A stretch of 64,000 bases of DNA, from NCBI GenBank assembly GCA_004352715.1, contig SCFE01000080.1, positions 989,759 to 1,053,758 of the forward strand, read 5' to 3'. This DNA comes from Hofstenia miamia. Taxonomy: Eukaryota; Xenacoelomorpha; Acoela. Both the position numbers and the translations under genes were made by a program. Positions 56,134-64,000 of the stretch are shown here, piece by piece. The first letter of the stretch is position 1; the number at the start of each line of letters is the position of its first letter. Under the pieces are notes generated by a model that was given only the letters and a program-made list of their open reading frames with translations, was not told where the DNA came from and searched no databases.

Positions 56134-57430
56134 AACGATTTTTTCAAAATATAAAAATAAATAATAATTCGCAATAATTACCATATAATGAAATTGAATT
56201 TTGTTTGAAATTCTAGTAACAACCCTTAAATTAATAGCAGCGGAAATATTTCATTTTCGGGAAGGGACGGGTATTGGTTTAGTTTGAGTCCATACATAAT
56301 ATAGTTATCATTGCTATATTATTAACATATGCCTAAGAACAGGCTTGGGAATTGTTGGAAGACAGTAAAATTTTCTATATTTATTTCAATTTTCTTAACT
56401 ATGTTTGTAAGACTTTGTTGTACAGCTATATCTTGTGGATGTTTTGGAAATAGACTATTAAATCTACTGATGGTGTTTTTTGAAACAGTTTCACACTAAT
56501 GGTAAATAGAAAACATTAAAATTGCAGCTATAAGTAAATTTAAAAAACAGAATAGAGATAGAGTAGTCTACGTTAATATTTAAATAACCTTTTTTATCGG
56601 AATTCGTCATTAGCTAATCCTCCAAAAACTACTGTAATTTATAACATTTTGTTTGGGTAAAATTCTATCATAAAGATAAATAAAAGCTAACTTGGTAAAT
56701 TTATTTTGTATTCAAAAACTTTATTTCAGTATTCCTTCATTGAAAAAGCTCATTTAAAGTCAGTTGCCTACAAATAATAATCCAAAGATGAGAAAACGCT
56801 GGTCAATTTTAAAGGAATCCTATAGCCATGACTTTCCCATCAATGAAATGCTGTTGAATACTACCTTTAGTCTGATTGCAAAGGACAGCGTGTTACCATT
56901 ATGTGGAAAAATTTGCGGCTCAACCTTCGTGTCAGTTGTTGTATGAGATGGTTTTGGACATCATTGATTGGATTGGGTCAATAATTAGCCGAGTCTGGTT
57001 GAATCAGATTATTAATTAGCGGGTCTGGCCAAAACCCCATATTCAGGATGTACATTCACTGAAATTTTAGTTTAAATGATCGGATCTTTCGTTGATCTTA
57101 CTTCAACTGGCTTTGTTATAGTTATATTAAATATGACACAAAATAAAAAGAAAAAAGGCTTTTGTTATTATTACGACCCTGGTCGGGTTTGAAACTCTTT
57201 AGTCTGGGTTGGGTATGAAATTGTTAGGGTAGGCTTGCAGGCTTCTTTGTGAGCATAGCTCCCTAATATATTTTTTAAATTGTTGCTGTAAAAAGAATGG
57301 ATAATTCTTAAAAAATGCAGGAAATCCTAGACGACTGAGCAGTCGACGATTTTAGTACATCAGCTGCCATGTAATGTAAATGCTGGCAGCGCAATCTTTT
57401 AGAGACCAGTCAGTTAGTGTTTTGCGCTTT
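56134..57430. other. No gene recognised
   Basis: AT-rich, unique-looking. No element ends found. Confidence 0.5.
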
Positions 57431-57560
57431 CAGAATTAATGCTGCCCATTTATCTCCTTATCCTGATGCCGCCCGCCCGCCCTGTGGAGTTGTCTGGGCA
57501 GGCCCGTCCCCCTGCTATCCAACGATAAATAAGCAAAAGTTTGTAAATTTTTGTTAATCA
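57431..57560. other. GC-rich patch
   Basis: 57465-57520 is GC-rich (GCCGCCCGCCCGCCCTG, CAGGCCCGTCCCCCTG), unlike its surroundings. The reverse complement contains CAGGGGGACGGGCCTGCCC, which could be a transposon terminus, but no partner is visible. Confidence 0.45.
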
Positions 57561-60500
57561 TAACCCTCACAACCTTTTTTATGTACGTTGGTTTCACAAA
57601 AATGGGGGGGGGGTAAAAATACCGCAAGCTTTTTTTCATATTGCCATGAAATTTGGCCATGAAGTACCATGGGATAAAGAACTTGAAAAAATTCCAAAAA
57701 AACATTTTTATCTAGACATTTTTGGTGACATCGGAATTTTTTGCAAACAATTTGGTAAAATTGCTAAGAAAAGTCCTTTGTCAAAATGGTTATTATTTTT
57801 GGCAATTTTGAATCTTTTTCTATTTAAATCACAATAGTAATAACTTAAGATATTAATTTCTAGTCATTAATGCTGATGTCAACATTTTTTTGTTTTGGCG
57901 AGTTATTCTTATATTTCTACATTAAAATAAATGTTAATCGCCGCTAACAAAATCGTCAAAATTCCTTGACAAACAATGCCTTCACCCTAAAATTTTCATA
58001 GAATATGTAAAACTAAATTTAATTCAGTGAAAAGTTCAACCAACCTTTCCAATTTTATTTAAAAAAGTTATTAATAGAAATTCACATGGAGTAAATTTAC
58101 CCTTGTGAAAAATAGAGTTAACAGGCACAAAATTTCTTATGACACTTTAAAATTTGTGACTTTTATCAGTCATCAAATCAAGCTAAAATGCAGCAAGCCA
58201 TAACTACACACTGAAATTGAAAAACCTGATTTGAATTAAAAATTTTATATGATGCAAGTGCAAAATATTGTTTTTCAATACATTTACAAATTCTTTTGAA
58301 TTCACTGCATTTGGGTTAATTTGCATGCACTCTTGGAAAATTTTCAAGTAATTCTATTTTAAATTTTTTCATATTTTTGCAAAAAGACAACCCAAGCCCT
58401 GCCCAGCCCACTCCATATCTATCACCGTGTATAATAGTTCTTGTGAATTTAATTATTTGCAAATATGGTAGCTTGAAAAAAAATGTTTGATCTAGCTTAA
58501 TGTGCTGCTTTGCATACATAAAAATATAGTTGCAGAAAATGGAACATTTGTTCTTTCAAATTGAAGTAAGCTATGCAATTTTCTAATCTTATTTTCAATG
58601 TTCTGGGGTATTTGAGGATACAGCTGTTCCTAAGCTTTTTATCGGGGTTTTAAAGCCGAAAGGTGCCAACTTGCAATAATACTAATAATGGTAAATCAAC
58701 AGTTATCACCATTTTGCCCTAAATGACTTTACATTTGTCACTAAGTTGCTTCAATTAATTTTTGAATGAGTCATCAAAGGGCAAAATACAGTACAGAAAA
58801 CATTGTATAAGGTGTATAGTGTTACGTTATATATGGTTAACTCCAAAATTTTATTTTTGAAGTTGGCAACTTTTGGCTCTAAATTCCCTTTAGGCTTTCT
58901 GCCTTAGAAATTTCTTCATTTAAAATTTCAACTGTGTATGTTTCTTTTAGTAAAAGGAGATTTGAGAACTCAATGTGAAACTTTTGTCAATCATTCAATA
59001 TCTAGTGATTGTGATTTAGTTAATAATTTTACAAATGATTCACTCGAATTATTTATCTGCCACATAACCAAGACTATGCCAGACAATAATGAGTGGGCAT
59101 ATTAGATATACGATGGACTCCCGCCTGTTCACTTTAATGTCAGGATTTGCTCGAACTCCCTTCTGCCTGAAAGGCCCGGAAATGCCCACAAAACAGTCAG
59201 TCCTATAAGATTTACTGTTCCAAGAACTAAATATTTCATAGGACTGGGACAATTGATGAATAGTAGTAATATTTTTTACCGATTTTGGTCAAAATATGAA
59301 TTAAACCTTGGGACCAATGGGCCTATGTGACAGGGATGCGGAATTACTAGAGCCAAATTCAATGGGACTAAATGGCACTGCGAAGAATAAAATTTTGCTT
59401 TTACAGGACCCTGAACAGGCTAGAATGTTACGTTATTATAATTGAATTGTCTTAACATTACACACACTCACAAACAATGTTAATATTAACATAAATAGTG
59501 ACCACAACATTGTATGGTACCAAACTCAACTTAATAGAGATTGCCAAAAATCCATCTCATGTCATCGATGTCATGCTATATGTGCCCAAGAAAAGGCAGA
59601 TATAGCAGAAACGAAAACTGCTCATGCCTGAGATTGAAATTGTGGACAAAATTCATTGTTTTGAAAATTTTTCACAGTAAATAACAGTTTTTTGTTTTAT
59701 AGTTACTTAAGATGGTTTTCTAACCCTATCTCAAACAGGCGTTTTTCCATTCTAAGCCTAATATTCCAATGCTATTTATCATCAAGCAGCAAAACCTGGC
59801 AGGACTATAACTTATATATGACTGAATACTAAGAGATCAAAAAATCAAATTCTGATGCTCTGACGTCATAGTAAAAGCTGACATCAAGAAATTGAGCCTA
59901 GCACAAAGAAATTGTAAAATATATGTTAGCATAGCAAATGGCGCTAAGATATAGCAATGTACAAAATTATCCATTGTATACCCTATGAATATGCGACATA
60001 TTAACAAACATTTACAAAACAACTTATCGGTCCTAGGATGAAAAAATAAAGTTTTGGTTTTATGGAATAAGATAAATATATCTGTAAAATTTAAATTTAG
60101 AAATATAACATTATTTCTCAATGGGAGGCTGGGAGGGTTAAACAGAACAATCAAAGACTACATACAGAAATTAAACACTTACCATTATATTTTACCTTGA
60201 TGCTCATACACAAAAACCTGAATTCCATTCCTAAGACGGTATTACATGTAAACAGTTCAATGACATATCAGTGAAATTTTAGGGAAACAGACACTTATTT
60301 TGACAAGGAAAATATAGAAAACCTGGGAAAGGTTTTTTAGGCTTTACTAATTTTTTGAAGCACAACAGCAGGAGGCCAAACTATAAAAATTGAAGGATAT
60401 TTTTAGGATTTTGCAATATTCTCCCATTGCAAGTAAAAGTAGAGAAGTAGCCACCACATTTAAGACAAAAACATGAAAAGTGTGATTTTAGCAGTCGAAG

Positions 60501-60650
60501 TAGCCTATAAGACTTTTTTTTAAAATCAAGAAAACTATTTCTACACATTACTTTTAATTTACTTCCATTTTTGTAATTTTCAGCAACAAAAATTTCAATA
60601 TTGTTCAATAAAACCAAAGTGCATCACTGCCTACATCGAAAACAATATTC
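57561..60650. other. No gene recognised
   Basis: About 3.1 kb of AT-rich DNA. The open frames are short, without conserved motifs, splice context or element termini. Confidence 0.5.
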
Positions 60651-60663
60651 AATTTATTTGTCG

Positions 60664-61154
60664 ATATATATATATATATATNNNNNNNNNNNNNNNNNNN
60701 NNNNNNNNNNNNNNNNNNNNNNNNNNNNNNNNNNNNNNNNNNNNNNNNNNNNNNNNNNNNNNNNNNNNNNNNNNNNNNNNNNNNNNNNNNNNNNNNNNNN
60801 NNNNNNNNNNNNNNNNNNNNNNNNNNNNNNNNNNNNNNNNNNNNNNNNNNNNNNNNNNNNNNNNNNNNNNNNNNNNNNNNNNNNNNNNNNNNNNNNNNNN
60901 NNNNNNNNNNNNNNNNNNNNNNNNNNNNNNNNNNNNNNNNNNNNNNNNNNNNNNNNNNNNNNNNNNNNNNNNNNNNNNNNNNNNNNNNNNNNNNNNNNNN
61001 NNNNNNNNNNNNNNNNNNNNNNNNNNNNNNNNNNNNNNNNNNNNNNNNNNNNNNNNNNNNNNNNNNNNNNNNNNNNNNNNNNNNNNNNNNNNNNNNNNNN
61101 NNNNNNNNNNNNNNNNNNNNNNNNNNNNNNNNGTCTAACTAACTCCAATAACCC

Positions 61155-61190
<36 letters not shown>
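60664..61190. repeat. (TA)n tract with 451-N gap
   Basis: TA repeats on both sides of the gap 60682-61132; the gap probably reflects collapse of the simple repeat. Confidence 0.85.
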
Positions 61191-61192
<2 letters not shown>

Positions 61193-61568
61193 CATATATA
61201 CATAAAATAACATTTCAATTTTTAGTCATTTTTCTGTGCGGATTAGAAGCAGCAGATGGTAAGAAGACTTTATTATATTTAAGAGTATTTTGATCAATTT
61301 TTAATTATTTATTAATAACTAGTTCAATTTACTTTTAATGCTTCTTAAAGTGAATTTGCTTTGACAGACTTGAAAATAATTGCTGACGTAGCAGAACATA
61401 TTAAAAGCGAGGACTTCGTGTAATCACGAAATCCTCGATTAAAAGCAAGGTTTCAGACACATCAATGCTTAAACTAATTTTGAGGACAATCTATGTTTGA
61501 AAATCCATTTTTATTTTAAATAAAACTTTGTTGGAAATATTTAGTTGCAAAGTTTTCATGCCTGCAAA

Positions 61569-61570
<2 letters not shown>
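61191..61570. other. No gene recognised
   Basis: AT-rich spacer between two TA tracts. A short inverted repeat is visible at 61410-61440 (GAGGACTTCGTG / CACGAAATCCTC). Confidence 0.45.
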
Positions 61571-61602
<32 letters not shown>

Positions 61603-61678
61603 NNNNNNNNNNNNNNNNNNNNNNNNNNNNNNNNNNNNNNNNNNNNNNNNNNNNNNNNNNNNNNNNNNNNNCGACACA

Positions 61679-61716
<38 letters not shown>

Positions 61717-61728
61717 CAATTGTGTCGA
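61569..61728. repeat. (TA)n palindrome with CGACACAATTG arms, beside a 69-N gap
   Basis: CGACACAATTGTA at 61672-61684 and its reverse complement TACAATTGTGTCG at 61716-61728 flank about 30 bp of TA repeat. The whole can fold into one long hairpin. Confidence 0.8.
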
Positions 61729-62088
61729 CTTTCGCTTATGTTATTCTTCATACAGTTTACACACCACAATATCAAACTAAAATGAATTGTCAACAATAAC
61801 TAAAATTCATACATTTTGTATTTGAGGCTCAATGCTGAATGCATGCATTAATCAAAAATTTTAGGACCTCATGCCTGTCATAAAATGCTTATACACACAC
61901 TTCTATTAGACTTGCACCAAAGAAACTCTGTAAAACAAAAAAATTGAGTTAGCAATTCAACTGTAATTAATTGAGATCGCTGGTAGCTTCGGTTTGACAA
62001 GCCTGCTTTGACTATCATCAGCTGAATGGTGTCTAAGCAACCGAATCCTCTACAATCTCAACTGATTGCATTTTCCTTACTAAGGTAA
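61729..62088. other. No gene recognised
   Basis: Spacer before the Tigger-like remnant. Confidence 0.45.
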
Positions 62089-62090
62089 TA

Positions 62091-62850
62091 CAGTAGACAC
62101 TTTATATTATAGTACGCTTGATAAAAAACCATTGATAATAAATCAATCCCTAATATATCCAAATTAGTCTGGAATTAATTTCTACTTTGAAACCCATCTG
62201 TTAGTAAATCCAACACCCCGATTAATAAATCGAATTATTCTAAGAAATGAATGACCGATTCATGTATTGAATCGCCAAACTATTCGTAATTGTGATATCA
62301 TAGATGATACTGAGGTTGAAATTTTTCATCAAAAGGCTACTAAACGCATGAATCTGTTGGAGGACATGTATATGATCCATTGAGCATGGAATAAGTTTCT
62401 TGTTACAACATCCGAAAAGGTTAGATCCAAGCTGGATTTACTGCTGTTTGGACGGAACTGGTCAATGAAGAACCGAATTTACCATAATTCCTACTGGATT
62501 GACTGAAAAGTAATTTGATAGATAGCTATTGATTGGTGATTTTATAGTTCTGGAGTTGAAGAAAGAAGAGATGCTTAATGAGCTGGTCCATCACATTGTG
62601 GAATTTGACGAAGATAGTGGTCTAAAACTAAGTACTCCTGAGCCTCAAACAGCTGCGGAGATGTAACATTGTTTTGTTTGATAAGAATATGTTCTCAATA
62701 GTCTTGGATACAGCAAAATGCACGCTTTTGTTGCTTTAAAGGAAAACGTCAGCCCTGAATTACAGGAAAAGTGCCCTACAAAGCAAGCAAATCTTGATAA
62801 ATTCATCATCTGCCATAAACAAAACATTTGTTGACATTTGTATAAATTGC
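62091..62850 (+). mobile_element. pogo/Tigger-like transposon remnant
   Basis: CAGTAGACACTTTATATTAT at 62091, preceded by TA, resembles a pogo/Tigger terminus. Downstream the plus strand encodes fragments of the C-terminal part of a Tigger transposase: MNLLEDMYMIH, then AGFTAVWTELVNEEPNLP after a shift, and DEDSGLKLSTPEPQTAAEM. The CENP-B-type DNA-binding domain and DDE core are not recognised. The right end is not found. Confidence 0.5.
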
Positions 62851-63057
62851 TTAGCAATAGGTATAACTTTTTTAATGCTTGTAATTTTTCTCTCAGTTAT
62901 TAAATCCATTGGATAGCACTGAAAGCGACAATAGATCAAAATGGCAATTAAAGCATTTTATGTTTGCTTCATTATTCAGTCAACAACTAGCTGGTTGTTC
63001 CAATTATGTTCATAATCCCATTAAATTTGCTATTTGTAGAAATTTGGATTCTATATA

Positions 63058-63804
63058 TATGGAAAAGTTCTTATATTACACCAATTTTAAAAAGTGGATG
63101 TAAAACAAATGTTAAGAACTATAGACCAACAAGTATTTTGCCTGAGATTGGACTCATATTTGAAAGGATTATATTTTGAAATCTTTATCCCATCATAAGA
63201 AATTCTTTATCCAATAATCAATTTGGTTTTACCAATAAAAGATCAACTGTTGCACAATTATTATCATATTTAGATGTTGTCTATAAAGAATTTGATGAAA
63301 ATAAAATCATATCTACATTATGGATTTTAGCATCACACTTGAAAAATCGTCGACAAGTGGTAAAATTTCGTAATACCGTATCAAAAGGCTGTATTATTAC
63401 AAGTGATGTTCCACAGGGACAAATTTTAGCTCCAATACTATTTTTAACTTTTATAAATGACTTACCAAGTTGTTGTTAATCACGTTTTTGCTGATGATGT
63501 GAAGATTTCAAACAATAATTTTCAAGAATTAGTGGTTGATACTGAAAGAATTATAAAATGGGCCGCAACTAATAAAATGAAATTTAACTTCCACAAGTTT
63601 CATTTAATGAGTATCAATTCTTCATACATAGCGCATAAAATAGAAACTGAAAATCTTCAGATTGATACTTCAAAACATGTGAATGAGTTAGGAGTTAGTA
63701 TATCGTATAATTTATCGTGGTCATATCATATTTTTCAGAGAATTAAAAAATCCAATATAACATTATTACAACTACGAAGAAATTTACCTTCAAGTCTACC
63801 ATCN
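63058..63804 (+). pseudogene. LINE-B-family reverse transcriptase, internally deleted
   Basis: Plus-strand fragment related to LINE-B. WKSSYITPILKSG and NYRPTSILPEI, then LSNNQFGFTNKRSTVAQLL (fingers). After DENKIIST the frame passes directly to LASHLKNRRQVVKFR, so motif A with the first catalytic Asp is deleted. Then VPQGQILAPILF, where the Gly of GVPQG is Asp; after a shift FADDVKIS, intact; and IIKWAATNKMKFNFHKF and ELGVSISYNLSWSYHI. It ends in terminal N. Stops: a TGA near 63177 and a shift near 63470. Confidence 0.85.
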
Positions 63805-64000
63805 NNNNNNNNNNNNNNNNNNNNNNNNNNNNNNNNNNNNNNNNNNNNNNNNNNNNNNNNNNNNNNNNNNNNNNNNNNNNNNNNNNNNNNNNNNNNNNNN
63901 NNNNNNNNNNNNNNNNNNNNNNNNNNNNNNNNNNNNNNNNNNNNNNNNNNNNNNNNNNNNNNNNNNNNNNNNNNNNNNNNNNNNNNNNNNNNNNNNNNNN
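63805..64000. other. N run to window end
   Basis: Gap of unknown size. Confidence 0.98.

Overview
The window is AT-rich (roughly 30% GC by eye) nuclear DNA of a eukaryote, most likely an invertebrate animal. It carries GT-AG introns, many (TA)n microsatellites, Tc1/mariner, hAT-like, piggyBac-like and pogo/Tigger-like DNA transposons, LINEs with apurinic-type endonuclease and reverse transcriptase, and Ty3/gypsy retroelements. The phylum cannot be decided from the sequence. I found no intact host gene, rRNA or tRNA and nothing prokaryotic. Almost every open frame longer than chance belongs to a decayed mobile element.

Layout. 1-6400: repeat family R1 present three times; two copies carry a Tc1 DD34E element (Tc1-A) whose transposase is split by a 130-nt intron, and one copy is the empty site. 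6414-10460: a gypsy element (Gypsy-A) with a 1.42-kb LTR, primer-binding site and broken gag. 10600-13905: two further Tc1-like elements (Tc1-B, Tc1-C) and a LINE tail (LINE-C). 13910-20797: two copies of LINE-A on the minus strand. 20799-25770: LINE-B on the minus strand, with a hAT-like element inserted in its reverse transcriptase. 26028-32319: the 3' half of a second Gypsy-A copy on the minus strand (integrase end, a very long unrecognised third reading frame, LTR), bracketed by an inverted hAT-like terminal sequence. 32320-36850: LINE-D inside or beside Gypsy-B gag-protease. 37300-40660: a duplicated non-coding repeat with a minisatellite. 40671-43990: a mariner-type transposase split by later insertions, including a complete Tc1-E with terminal repeats and TA duplication. 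45119-50100: an LTR, unassigned decayed coding sequence, and a 1.24-kb inverted-repeat element with a perfect 8-bp target duplication. 51750-61740: mostly non-coding, with microsatellites, an inverted R1 copy, a piggyBac-like MITE and palindromic TA repeats. 62091-63804: a Tigger-like remnant and a LINE-B reverse transcriptase fragment on the plus strand.

Two themes stand out. First, four gaps of exactly 1000 N, several 21-N gaps and three single-N joints mostly separate near-identical sequence. The pattern suggests haplotypes laid end to end, so several 'duplications' are probably alleles that differ by transposon insertion or deletion. Second, Gypsy-A carries about 3.6 kb of decayed coding sequence after integrase, where env would lie, with no membrane segment or family I recognise. 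This is the best candidate for something undescribed.
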